This document shows positions 8,884-17,601 of a DNA stretch of 64,000 nt, piece after piece. Made by a program: the position numbers and the translations under genes. The DNA is from Steroidobacteraceae bacterium (lineage in GTDB: Bacteria > Pseudomonadota > Gammaproteobacteria > Steroidobacterales > Steroidobacteraceae): positions 88,837 through 152,836 of the forward strand of contig JADGHX010000001.1 of the NCBI GenBank assembly GCA_019683695.1, given 5' to 3'. The stretch's first letter is position 1. Every line of letters starts with the position of its first letter. The notes under the pieces were generated by a model. It saw only the letters and a program-made list of their open reading frames with translations. It made no database searches and was not told the origin of the DNA.

Positions 8884-10920
8884 TCAACGCGCGCCCGGCT
8901 CCACGTACTGCGCGATCCACTCCCGGACCGTGCGGTACCAGAACAGGGAGTTCTGAGGCTTCAGCACCCAGTGATTCTCGTCCGGGAAGTAGACGAGCTT
9001 GCTGCGAACGCCCTTGCTCTGAAGCGTATTGAACAACTCGATGCCGTGGTTCACGGGCACGCGCAGGTCCATCTGCCCGTGCACGATGAGCGTCGGCGTC
9101 TTGAAGTTGGCCGCGTGCGTGTGCGGCGAGATGCGCGCGAATTCTTCGGGATTTTCCCAGTAGTGATAGAAGCGAGGCTTCTCGGCGCCGTAGTCCGAGG
9201 CGATCTGCGTGTATTCGTTGTACACGGCGGCGTGGGCCACCAGCGTCTTGAACGGGTGCTCACGCCCGAGCAGTGTGGCTGCCAAAAAACCGCCGTAGCT
9301 GCCGCCGCCGGCGGCCATGCGGTCCTTGTCCACGAAGGGCTGCGCCATGAGCCATTGCGCGGCCTTGATCGTGTCCTCATAGGGCAGCGTCACCCAGTCC
9401 GGATTGATGGAGTCGGCAAACGCCTGGCCGAATCCGCTCGAGCCGTGGAAGTTGTGCCACGTGACGATGTAGCCCCAGTTGGCGAACACGTGCGCGTTCC
9501 AGCGCCACTGCACGCTGTCGACCATGGCGTTGTGCGGGCCGCCGTGCAGGAGCATGTACACCGGATACTTCTTCGAGGGATCGAAGTCCGCCGGGTACAC
9601 GACGAACATCTGGATGTCGTCGTTGCGGGCGCCCTTGTACGTCACGCTCTCCACCTTGCCGAACGCGAAGCGCGCAAGCTTCGCGTCGTTGAACGTCGAG
9701 AGTGCAGTGGCCTTGCCCGATGCGACGTCCACTCGCACGAGCGTCGGCGGCTCCGTGAAGCTCTGCCGCAGGGCGACGGCGGTGTTGTGGCGGCCCAGGG
9801 CGAGCCCGCTGAAGCTCGGTGAGGTCGTTACGGCCCGGGGTGTGCCGCCGGAGAGATCGAAGCGGTACAGACGGTAGGTGGCCGCATCATCGACGGCGGC
9901 AATGAGGCCCCGGCTGTCGGGCAGCCAGATCGCGTTGCTCACGGATCGATCCCAGTCTTCCGTGAGCTTGCGGACCGCTCCGCTCTTGCGGTCGAGCACC
10001 ATGAGGCGCGCGCGGTCCGCATAGAAGCGGGGGATGCGCTGCTGCGAGAAGGCGAGCCAGCGGCCATCCGGGCTGTAGCGCGGGCTGCCATCGTCGGCCG
10101 GGTTGTCCGCCGTGATGTTGCGTGCCGGCTTGCACCCGCAGGACGGCAGGACGATGACGTCGAAGTTCGCTTCGATGCCGGACTTGTCGACGTTCGCCAC
10201 GAAGGCGACCTCGGTGCCATCCGGAGAGATGTCGTACGAGAACGCATCGACGTCGGCGTTCGACAGCGCATACCCGGATTGCCGCGTGATCGCCACGGGC
10301 TCGCCGCCGTTCACGTCGATGGCGAACAGGTGCCGCTCCCGATCATCGAGAAAGTGGTCCCAGTACGCGATCGGCGCCTTCTCCCACACGCGAGCCGTCA
10401 TGCGGGATTCCTGCCGTTCCTTGAGCCGAGCCGCCTGGTCTTCCCACCGGACGAGGTCGGTCCAGATGGGCGTCACGAACGCGAGGCGGTGGCCGTCCGG
10501 AAACCAGCGGGGGAGGTCTGCGCCAGTCGGCACCTGCGTCACGCGCCGCGCCTCGCCCCCGTCCACGGCAATCACGTAAATCTGATTCTCCTTGTCCTCG
10601 CCGCGCCGGGAGACGAAGGCGATCCACTTGCCGTCGGGGCTGAAGGCCGGCTGTGTGTCCGGCGCCGGATCGCTCGTGAGCTGGCGCGCGGGCCCGCCGC
10701 TTGTCGGGATGAGCCACAGGTCTGTGAAGCCCGTGTTGGCCGCCACGTCGTACCGCGTGACCGGAACCACGGCCAGCCGGCCGTCCGGGGAGAGTGCCGG
10801 CTCACCGAGCCGGTCGAGGCTCCACATCGCTTCGGCCGTGAACGGTTCGGGCCGGGCGAAGGGGGTGGCGGCGAAGGACAGGGTCAGCAGGGCAAACAGG
10901 ACTCGCAGCGCATGAAGCAT
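8884..10920 (-). CDS. S9-family prolyl oligopeptidase-like peptidase, exported
   Basis: A 678-residue serine peptidase of the dipeptidyl-peptidase/acylaminoacyl-peptidase group. A signal peptide (MLHALRVLFALLTLSFAATPFA) directs it to the periplasm. Residues about 30-400 form a WD40/Tol-like beta-propeller (repeats of LSPDGR and FSPDGKWIAF). The C-terminal alpha/beta-hydrolase domain has the nucleophile in GGGSYGGF, the Asp in GQMDLRVP and the His in DENHWVL. The start at 10920 is set by the signal peptide and a GGTGAGG ribosome binding site; longer frames upstream are not protein-like. It probably hydrolyses imported or cell-wall-derived peptides. Alone in its orientation. Confidence 0.92.
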   Translation of the reverse strand: MLHALRVLFALLTLSFAATPFARPEPFTAEAMWSLDRLGEPALSPDGRLAVVPVTRYDVAANTGFTDLWLIPTSGGPARQLTSDPAPDTQPAFSPDGKWIAFVSRRGEDKENQIYVIAVDGGEARRVTQVPTGADLPRWFPDGHRLAFVTPIWTDLVRWEDQAARLKERQESRMTARVWEKAPIAYWDHFLDDRERHLFAIDVNGGEPVAITRQSGYALSNADVDAFSYDISPDGTEVAFVANVDKSGIEANFDVIVLPSCGCKPARNITADNPADDGSPRYSPDGRWLAFSQQRIPRFYADRARLMVLDRKSGAVRKLTEDWDRSVSNAIWLPDSRGLIAAVDDAATYRLYRFDLSGGTPRAVTTSPSFSGLALGRHNTAVALRQSFTEPPTLVRVDVASGKATALSTFNDAKLARFAFGKVESVTYKGARNDDIQMFVVYPADFDPSKKYPVYMLLHGGPHNAMVDSVQWRWNAHVFANWGYIVTWHNFHGSSGFGQAFADSINPDWVTLPYEDTIKAAQWLMAQPFVDKDRMAAGGGSYGGFLAATLLGREHPFKTLVAHAAVYNEYTQIASDYGAEKPRFYHYWENPEEFARISPHTHAANFKTPTLIVHGQMDLRVPVNHGIELFNTLQSKGVRSKLVYFPDENHWVLKPQNSLFWYRTVREWIAQYVEPGAR

Positions 10921-11174
10921 CGAAACCTCACCAGGCAGGCATGTCGCGTGAATCGGGCGGCGGGGATTGTGACGGTGAGGCACCGGCACCAGCAACGCGA
11001 CGTCGTTCGGAACGCCGTGCGCGCCACTCCATCGGCCGCAGACGTGCGCTCGTGAAGTTTTTCTCGCGATGTCGGCCGCGCGGCTATTTACTCTGACTCG
11101 CGGCGGTGGAGAATGGCGCCGCATTGTCTTCGCGTTCGTTCGAGCACCCGCTCATCCACAACAAGGAAACCGTC

Positions 11175-12491
11175 ATGAGCAATGCCGATCCCCGGGGGAG
11201 ATTCGTCTGGCACGAGCTGCTCACCACCGACGCGGCCGCGGCCACAGCCTTCTACCCCAAAGTGGTTCCATGGAAGCCGCAGGCCTGGGAACGTGATCCC
11301 AAATACACGCTCTGGGTTGCGAACGGCGTTCCGATTGGAGGGCTCGCCACGCTGACCGATGAGTCCGCCACCTCTCGCTGGGTGGCGTACGTGGCAGTGG
11401 ACGATGTCCCCGCCACCGTTGCCCGCGCGCGCGCCCTCGGTGCAACGGTCGTCAGGGACGCGACGGACATTCCGGACGTGGGCACCTACGCCATGCTCAA
11501 GGATCCTCAGGGCGCCGAGTTCGCGATCTACAAGTCCGCCACGGAAGGCAGCGCGCCGCGCTCGGGGCCGGGCACGTTCTCCTGGCACGAGCTCTGCACC
11601 ACGGATGCAGAGGCAGCCCTGCACTTCTACACCGAGCTCTTCGGGTGGAAGGAGGGCGCGAAGCACGACATGGGTGAGGCGCACGGTGTGTATCACCTGT
11701 TCCAGCACGACGGCGCCGACTACGGCGGCATCTATCAGATGGCGAACGTGCCGGCCGCCTGGATGTGCTACGTGAAGGTGGCGGATGCGGGCAAGGCAGC
11801 GTCCGCGGCAAAGGCGGCAGGCGGGCGGGTGATCAATGGTCCGATGGAAGTGCCGGGCGGGAGCTGGATCGCGCAGATCCTCGATCCGGTCGGTGTCGGC
11901 TTCGCCGTGCACGAGGAAAAGGCCGCTGCGCAGGCGAAATCCGCAGCCGCGAAGAAGGCCAAGGCGCCGAAGACGGCGGCCGCGGCCACCGAATCCGTTG
12001 GCGCGTCGGGCTCCGCGGCCTCCGCCCCGTCAGATGGCGAAGAGGCTCCGGCTTCGCGAGCGCCGGCAAAGAAGTCCCGCAACACGTCCACCGCGGCGGG
12101 TGCCACGACGGAAATGCCTGCGCCCGAAGAATCTGCTGCCGGGGAAGAGGAAGCCGCTGCGCCGGCACGCCGGAGCACGGGTGGCAGCCGGGCTGCGAAA
12201 CGGGAGAAGACCGCCGGACGCAAGGCCGCGGGCAAAAAGAAGGCGCCTGCGAAAAAGGCCGCACGCAAGAAAGCCGCGAGCAAGGGCGGTGCTCGGCGCA
12301 AGACGACCGCGGGGCGTGGCGCCAGAACAGCGGGCCGAAAGTCCGCGCGGCGCAGTGCTGCGAAAGGGGGGAAGACCGCCCGTCGGTCCGCAGGACGCAA
12401 GCCGGCTGCGAAACGGCCTGCCGCGAAAAAGGGACGGCGCGCGGCGGGGCGCAGTGCCCGCGGCCGTGGCGGCCGCAGGTCCGGTCGCTGA
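11175..12491 (+). CDS. Two-domain VOC protein fused to a histone H1-like tail
   Basis: A 438-residue fusion. Residues 1-125 and 128-250 are two glyoxalase/VOC domains, each starting with a WHEL-T-D motif (FVWHELLTTD, FSWHELCTTD), as in the CFP30B-like family. Residues 255-438 are low-complexity Ala/Lys/Arg, first acidic and mixed, then strongly basic with AAGKKKAPAKKAARKKAASK-type repeats and ending in RGRGGRRSGR. Such tails occur in bacterial histone H1-like and AlgP proteins and bind DNA or RNA. AAGGAAAC five bases before the ATG supports the start. The tail is in frame without any stop or shift, so the fusion looks genuine. Function unknown. Confidence 0.8.
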   Translation: MSNADPRGRFVWHELLTTDAAAATAFYPKVVPWKPQAWERDPKYTLWVANGVPIGGLATLTDESATSRWVAYVAVDDVPATVARARALGATVVRDATDIPDVGTYAMLKDPQGAEFAIYKSATEGSAPRSGPGTFSWHELCTTDAEAALHFYTELFGWKEGAKHDMGEAHGVYHLFQHDGADYGGIYQMANVPAAWMCYVKVADAGKAASAAKAAGGRVINGPMEVPGGSWIAQILDPVGVGFAVHEEKAAAQAKSAAAKKAKAPKTAAAATESVGASGSAASAPSDGEEAPASRAPAKKSRNTSTAAGATTEMPAPEESAAGEEEAAAPARRSTGGSRAAKREKTAGRKAAGKKKAPAKKAARKKAASKGGARRKTTAGRGARTAGRKSARRSAAKGGKTARRSAGRKPAAKRPAAKKGRRAAGRSARGRGGRRSGR

Positions 12492-12497
12492 ACGCCG

Positions 12498-12534
12498 CGA
12501 CGCCGGTCGGACAACACGGTTCCGACCGGCGTCG
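12498..12534. terminator. Strong bidirectional hairpin terminator
   Basis: CGACGCCGGTCGG and CCGACCGGCGTCG form a perfect 13-bp stem with an 11-base loop. It lies 6 bases after the VOC-fusion stop and before the convergent lipoprotein gene, and can serve both. Confidence 0.75.
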
Positions 12535-12569
12535 GGCGAGCCCCCCCTGATAACGCGTTTGCGGCTGGC

Positions 12570-12788
12570 TTACTCGGTCGCCTCGTCGATCGCCCTACGC
12601 TGCTCTGCCGCGGCCTCCTGCGCGTCCTGAATGCCCTGCTCGATGCGGGCCTTCGTTTCCGTGGCGGCCTTGGCGGCCTGTGCCTCCGATTCCGCGACGG
12701 CGGTGGCGGTCGCGGCCGTTTCGCCCAGACCGCAGCCACTCGTGAGCGCAAGAATCAGCACCGGAGCGAGATAGCGAGTCACGTGCAT
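12570..12788 (-). CDS. Small Ala/Glu-rich lipoprotein
   Basis: A 72-residue protein. A signal peptide ending LILALTSGC places the lipidated cysteine at residue 19; Thr at -3 is a permitted but less common lipobox residue. The mature part is one predicted amphipathic helix rich in Ala, Glu and Gln (AESEAQAAKAATETKARIEQ). It probably sits on the inner leaflet of the outer membrane or in the periplasm like Lpp or entericidin-type small lipoproteins, though I cannot name the family. The start at 12788 is the ATG directly before the hydrophobic segment. It is divergent from the hydrolase at 12953. Confidence 0.65.
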   Translation of the reverse strand: MHVTRYLAPVLILALTSGCGLGETAATATAVAESEAQAAKAATETKARIEQGIQDAQEAAAEQRRAIDEATE

Positions 12789-12952
12789 GGATGACGTGTC
12801 CGAAGATCGCCGCCTGCCGATTTTTCCCATCAACCTCGCCGGCAGGCAAGCGTGCCGACGCTTTCCGTATACTGCGTGCCGACGACGCATGCGTGGCGCA
12901 GACTGACTCACAAAATTGCCGGCCCGCGCGCGTCGCGCTTTCCGGAGCCTCC

Positions 12953-13591
12953 ATGTCCAAGGGAACCGTCTCGACCCGTCAGCCAGTCCGCGAGCCCCGC
13001 GTGCGCCGGGGATATTTCGAGTGCCGCTATGGACAGCTTCATGTCCACAACGCCATTCCGCCCGGGGGCGGATTCGAGGAGGGCACCGCGCTTTTGTGTG
13101 TGCACGGCGCCGGCCAGACGGGCCGCGCGTTCCAGCGCGTGCTGCCGGTCATCGGGCGCGACCGCTCCGTCTACGCTCCGGATCTGCCGGGATGCGGGGA
13201 ATCCGATGGTCCCGCGGCGCGTGCGAGCGCGAGCGACGTGGCCGCCGCGCTCGGCGATTTCCTCGACACCATGCGGTTCCGGCACATCGATGTGCTCGGC
13301 TTTCACTCCGGGTGCCTCATCGCGGCGGAGCTGGCGATTGCGCGCCCCCAGCAGGTGCGTCGCGTCGTGCTGATGGGCATCCCGTCGGGTGCGGAAGTCG
13401 AACGGTTGCGACAGATCGGGCAGCCGCTGCTGGTGGCACGTGCCAGGGACGAAACGTGGGAGTCCACGGGCCGTGCGCGGGAATTCCTGCCGCGCGCGCG
13501 GGTGCTGGATCTGCCCCAGCAGGGTGCCGGGGTGCTGGAAACCGCGGCGGATGTGCTCGTTCCACCGCTTCGGGAATTTCTCGGTCACTGA
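12953..13591 (+). CDS. Alpha/beta-hydrolase fold protein lacking the catalytic His
   Basis: A 212-residue protein with the alpha/beta-hydrolase core. The oxyanion region is LLCVHGAGQTG and the nucleophile elbow GFHSGC carries Ser. The cap domain is almost absent, making it much shorter than the usual 260-300 residues. Near the C-terminus, where GH-x-x-x-LE is expected, the sequence reads QQGAGVLETAADVL, so the catalytic His is replaced by Ala. The only later His is the final residue. It may be a degenerate or non-catalytic member. The start at 12953 precedes MSKGTVSTRQ; upstream sequence in frame is not protein-like. Confidence 0.75.
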   Translation: MSKGTVSTRQPVREPRVRRGYFECRYGQLHVHNAIPPGGGFEEGTALLCVHGAGQTGRAFQRVLPVIGRDRSVYAPDLPGCGESDGPAARASASDVAAALGDFLDTMRFRHIDVLGFHSGCLIAAELAIARPQQVRRVVLMGIPSGAEVERLRQIGQPLLVARARDETWESTGRAREFLPRARVLDLPQQGAGVLETAADVLVPPLREFLGH

Positions 13592-13870
13592 AGCTCGTGG
13601 CAGCCCGGCCACGGGTCGCGCTTATGTCAGTTCGTTTCGCCGGCCTGTCCGCGCGCCGCAGCTGACCGCACTCGCGCTCTGCCGTGTTTCACGGCGGCGC
13701 GCTTTCGAAAGCAACGCGAGCGCATGGCGGTGCATCTCGCGATTCTTCACATTTCGGGTGTGACTCCCGCGCGGCAAGTGACAGTGCACGTTATATTCGG
13801 AAAAAATAGCCCCACGCCCGCTGCAGCGTCATAGCCGGCACGACTTGCGCCTGTACCGGGGGAAACGACC
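13592..13870. promoter_or_regulatory. Control region of the coiled-coil/FHA gene
   Basis: This 279-base gap holds no credible gene. It turns AT-richer towards its end, with TATATT at 13792-13797 as a possible -10 about 73 bases before the ATG, and GGGGGAAACG as ribosome binding site. No clear -35 is seen. Confidence 0.35.
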
Positions 13871-15913
13871 ATGAGCGTGCAACGCCAATCAGCGCCCACC
13901 TCGCCGGACTCCGATCTCGAAGCCACCGCAGAGCTGCCCGTGCTCGATGTTGCGGCGTATGAGGAGCAGTCGGGGAGCACGGACACATGGCACATGCCGG
14001 CGCTGCAGACGCCGGCATCCGAATCCGCCGCAGCACGGCCCGCGGACGCGCGCAGTCGGCAGCTCGAAATCGATCTGCACCTGCTCTCCGAAAACCTGCG
14101 CGATGTGGAGGAGCGCCTCACCCGCAAGGGTGAGCGGCTGGCCGAGCTGGAGCGTGAGCTGGCGAGTGCTCGCGCCGAGCGCGTGGCTGCGGACGAGCGC
14201 GCCGCCGCCGAGCTCGCCATGGCACAAGAGCGTGCCCGCAGCGAGCTCGCTGCGGCCGAAGAGCGTGCGGCTGCGCGCGTTCGGGCCGCAGAGGAAAAGG
14301 CTGCCGCGCTTGCCGCCGAACTGAACGCTGCACGTGCCGAGCTGGCAGAGGAGCAATCCCGCACGGCTCAGCTGCAGACGCGTGTTGAAACTTACGAAGC
14401 GACGGTACGTGCGCATCAAACTCGCGATTACGAGCGTGCGAAGCTCCTCGCGCAGCGGGATCAGGAGCTCGCGCACGCTCGCCGGGATATCGGCGATCTG
14501 ATGGCGCGCGTTGCGCATTATCTGGAAACGCTCCAGACACTCGAAGGCCGGCGCGTCATCTTCGATGGGCAGCTGCTGACGCTGGATGAGGAGGTCGGGC
14601 GACGGGATGCCGAGCTCGAGAAGCTCCGCGAAGCGCTTGCGGCAGCGACTCAGCGCGAACAGAACCTCACGAGCGAGCTGCACCGGGCGCGGGAACGCAT
14701 CGAGGTGCTCGAACGCGAGGTGACTGCGCTTTCCGGGTCGCTCGCCGCGCGAAACCTCGCGCTCGAGAGAGCTCAGCAGGAGAACGACAGTCTCGAGCGC
14801 ACGATCGCCGAGCTGAGGCGAACCACTGCTGCGCAACTCGAACGGATCGGCGCCCTCGAAGCCGCTGCGAACGATCAGAGCACCTCGCTTCAGGCGCGTC
14901 AGCAGGAATTCGAGCGCGCAACCCGTGAGCGCGAGGCGATCTCGTTGCAGATTTCCGAGCTGGAGGCGTCTGTCGCCGCTTTGGAGAAGGCTGTCGCTGA
15001 GAAGGACCGGGAGCTCGCAGCCGTTCGGGCCGAGAAGGACGCGGCGCTGGCACGTGCGGGAGACAACGAAGCGGCACTGGAAAAGCGCGCAGAAGCCGCG
15101 CAACTGCGTGCGCAGGATCTGGAGCGTGATCTAGCGATCGCCCGTGCCGAGGTCATCGAACGTACGGCGGCCATGCGCGGCATGGAAACGGCGCGAGACG
15201 AGCAGACGAGGCTTCTCGCGGCGGCGGAGGCGCGCGCAGTGGAGCTGCAGCGCCAGGCGGAAGATCTCGAAGAGAACGTTCGGCTTCTGCAGGAGGAGCT
15301 GCGCGCAAGTCTCAACCGGGGCACCGAGCTGGAAGGGGATCTGCGTGCCGCGGAAGACGCGCTTCTGCGTCTGGAGGCGGAGCTGCGGACGAAGAGCTCG
15401 AAGCTCGAGGAGCTCACCCGCACGCAGGAAGAGTGGCGGCAGACGATCGACTCGGCGCGCGAATCCCTGGCGCAGCGGGACTCACTGATCCGCCGTCTCG
15501 AAACCGAGGCCGCGCAAAGCGCCGCGCTGCTCGGGAACATCCAGAAGAGCATCAGTCGGCTCGACCCGGCCGCCGAGAGCGGCTCGCACGAGATCGCGCC
15601 CGAAGGCCCCGTGCGGCTGCTCATTCGCATGGACGGCGACACCGAGGTGGTGCACGTGCTCGGCCGCAAGACGACGGTCGGACGCACGCCCGACAATGAT
15701 CTGCAGATCGACGCCAAGTTCATCAGCCGCAATCACGCCGTGATCCTCGCCGGCCCGAATCACACCATCATCGAGGACCTGAACAGCACCAACGGCGTGG
15801 CGGTGAATGGCCGGAAGATCTCACGCCACACGCTGCGCGATGGCGATGTGGTGTCGATCGGCAAGACCACGTTCCGCTTCGCCACGCGCCCCGTCGCGAC
15901 GGAACGTCGCTAG
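13871..15913 (+). CDS. Long coiled-coil protein with C-terminal FHA domain
   Basis: A 680-residue protein. Residues 1-60 are disordered and Ser/Glu-rich. Residues about 65-575 are an almost uninterrupted Ala/Glu/Arg/Leu coiled coil. Residues about 590-675 form an FHA domain with GRTPDNDLQI, FISRNHAV and DLNSTNGVAVNGR, the canonical phosphothreonine-binding residues. There is no signal or membrane segment, so it is a cytoplasmic rod of perhaps 70 nm with a phosphopeptide reader at its end. A Ser/Thr kinase is encoded about 20 kb away (34540), a possible but unproven partner. Similar layouts occur in scaffold or polarity proteins. Confidence 0.85.
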   Translation: MSVQRQSAPTSPDSDLEATAELPVLDVAAYEEQSGSTDTWHMPALQTPASESAAARPADARSRQLEIDLHLLSENLRDVEERLTRKGERLAELERELASARAERVAADERAAAELAMAQERARSELAAAEERAAARVRAAEEKAAALAAELNAARAELAEEQSRTAQLQTRVETYEATVRAHQTRDYERAKLLAQRDQELAHARRDIGDLMARVAHYLETLQTLEGRRVIFDGQLLTLDEEVGRRDAELEKLREALAAATQREQNLTSELHRARERIEVLEREVTALSGSLAARNLALERAQQENDSLERTIAELRRTTAAQLERIGALEAAANDQSTSLQARQQEFERATREREAISLQISELEASVAALEKAVAEKDRELAAVRAEKDAALARAGDNEAALEKRAEAAQLRAQDLERDLAIARAEVIERTAAMRGMETARDEQTRLLAAAEARAVELQRQAEDLEENVRLLQEELRASLNRGTELEGDLRAAEDALLRLEAELRTKSSKLEELTRTQEEWRQTIDSARESLAQRDSLIRRLETEAAQSAALLGNIQKSISRLDPAAESGSHEIAPEGPVRLLIRMDGDTEVVHVLGRKTTVGRTPDNDLQIDAKFISRNHAVILAGPNHTIIEDLNSTNGVAVNGRKISRHTLRDGDVVSIGKTTFRFATRPVATERR

Positions 15914-15916
15914 CGC

Positions 15917-16720
15917 TCAGTCAATCGCCGCCGTCCACTGCGCGACTTCATCGTCGCTCATGCAGCCTTTCGGGCCGAGGCGCGCATCGGCGTATCCCCA
16001 CTGCGCGATGTCGATGAGGTACTGCGCGCGCGAGATGAGCGGCCCGTTGCACACGCGCCGCCCTTCACGTGGCGGCTCGGCCAGTTCCTTCTGCAATCGT
16101 CCCAGCAACTCCTCCATCACCCACGCGGGAATGCACGTTCGGTCGTCGGGATACACGAAGCCGAACGTGATGAGGTGTGACAGCAGAATGCGCCAGTGCG
16201 GCCCGAACCGGCGCAGCAGTCGCGGCCAGTCGAGGACCGTTCCGCGCCGGAGCAGCAGATGCATGACATCCGCGCCGTCGTACCGCTCGCGCTCCATGAT
16301 GAACGCCTTCGACCAGATCATTTCTTCCGCCGGCGAGAGTTTCACCAGCCTGCCGAGCACGTCGGTCACTGGCGCATGCGCGAACCATTCGTCATCGACG
16401 GTCGCCACGGCATTCCCGGAGCTGAAGATGATGTCCACGAAGTCATCGCCGCACACCGCCTTGCCGAGCCAGTGCGGATACGTGAGCTCGGTGCGGCAGT
16501 CCCCGCTTTCGAGCGCCGCGAGCGCACGCTCGAGGTCTTCACGACGCAGGAAGATGTCGAAGTCCTTCGTGTTGCGCCCGATGCCGGAGTAGAACGCCAG
16601 CGCGTACGCGCCCCCGACCAGAAAGGGCACCCCGGCATCCTCGAGACGCGACATCACACTTCGATAGAAGGCGTACGTAATCCCGTTTGCGCCTTCGACC
16701 GCGGACTTACCCGTGGGCAT
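15917..16720 (-). CDS. Nucleotidyltransferase-fold protein
   Basis: A 267-residue member of the nucleotidyltransferase superfamily (MNT/AbiEii-like). Residues 30-60 contain LVGGAYALAFYSGIGRNTKD followed by FDIFL, giving the GG motif and the first acidic pair; a third Asp is in DFVDIIF. It could transfer a nucleotide to a small molecule, RNA or protein. The start at 16720 has GCGGAG upstream. Its 3' end lies three bases from the convergent FHA gene. It is divergent from the metallophosphoesterase 41 bases away. Toxin-antitoxin activity is possible, but no separate antitoxin gene is present. Confidence 0.75.
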   Translation of the reverse strand: MPTGKSAVEGANGITYAFYRSVMSRLEDAGVPFLVGGAYALAFYSGIGRNTKDFDIFLRREDLERALAALESGDCRTELTYPHWLGKAVCGDDFVDIIFSSGNAVATVDDEWFAHAPVTDVLGRLVKLSPAEEMIWSKAFIMERERYDGADVMHLLLRRGTVLDWPRLLRRFGPHWRILLSHLITFGFVYPDDRTCIPAWVMEELLGRLQKELAEPPREGRRVCNGPLISRAQYLIDIAQWGYADARLGPKGCMSDDEVAQWTAAID

Positions 16721-16761
16721 GTCAATTGCTCCGCCTGGCCGGGCCAAGCTGGGAACCTCCG

Positions 16762-17565
16762 ATGACCCATCAGCAAGCTGTGCGCCTGGCCGCGGTCGGG
16801 GACCTGCACGTCAAGAAAACCTCTCAAGGGCGGCTCGCGCCGTTGCTCGCGAACGTGAACGAGCGCGCGGACGTGCTGCTCCTCTGCGGCGACCTCACCG
16901 ACTACGGCCTGCCGGAGGAAGCACACATCCTCGCGAAGGAACTGTCGGCCGCCGTGCGCATCCCGATCGTCGCGGTGCTCGGCAACCATGATTACGAGTC
17001 CAACCAGCAGGGCGAGATCTGCCGGATCCTCGTGGAGGCGCAGGTGAAAGTGCTGGACGGCGAAGCCGCCGAGATTGGCGGCGTGGGGTTCGCCGGAGTG
17101 AAGGGCTTCGCCGGCGGCTATGGCCGCGGCACGCTCGGCGCGTGGGGCGAGCCGGCCGTCAAGCGCTTCGTGCAGGCGGCGATCGACGAGGCGCTGAAGC
17201 TGGAATCCGCACTCGCCCGGCTGCGCACGCCCCAGCGCGTGGCGGTGCTGCACTACTCGCCCGTGAGGGAAACGGTGGAAGGCGAGCCTCACGAGATCTA
17301 TCCGTACCTCGGCACCAGCCGCCTGGAGGAACCCCTCAACCGCTACCCCGTGAACGTGGTGTTCCACGGCCATGCGCATCACGGCGCGCTGGAAGGGCGC
17401 ACGGCCCGGGGCACGCCCGTGTTCAACGTGGCGATGCCGCTGCTGCTCCAGAAGTTTCCGAACCGCCCGCCCTACCGGGTATTCGAGATGCCGGCGGTGG
17501 ACTATGCCGAGGGATCCATACTCGAACCCTCCGGCGAGCCTGCACGCGTGCTCGAGAATGGCTAA
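16762..17565 (+). CDS. Calcineurin-like metallophosphoesterase
   Basis: A 267-residue phosphoesterase with the full dinuclear metal motif set: GDLH (Asp14, His16), CGDLTDYG (Asp44), GNHD (Asn75, His76), a later His in VLHYSP and the terminal GHAHHG. There is no signal peptide, so it is cytoplasmic. Substrate unknown; relatives hydrolyse nucleotides, cyclic nucleotides or phosphoproteins. It ends 36 bases before ilvA on the same strand and may be co-transcribed with it. It is divergent from a nucleotidyltransferase-fold gene, so a transfer/removal pair is conceivable but unproven. Confidence 0.85.
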   Translation: MTHQQAVRLAAVGDLHVKKTSQGRLAPLLANVNERADVLLLCGDLTDYGLPEEAHILAKELSAAVRIPIVAVLGNHDYESNQQGEICRILVEAQVKVLDGEAAEIGGVGFAGVKGFAGGYGRGTLGAWGEPAVKRFVQAAIDEALKLESALARLRTPQRVAVLHYSPVRETVEGEPHEIYPYLGTSRLEEPLNRYPVNVVFHGHAHHGALEGRTARGTPVFNVAMPLLLQKFPNRPPYRVFEMPAVDYAEGSILEPSGEPARVLENG

Positions 17566-17601
17566 GCTCCGCGCTCCCCTGACGAGGAATCGGGAGCGGA
17601 A

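Noticed and set aside
13835..13852. Sigma-54 promoter before the coiled-coil/FHA gene
   Set aside because: GGCACG and TTGC are present but two bases too close together for the required GG-N10-GC spacing.
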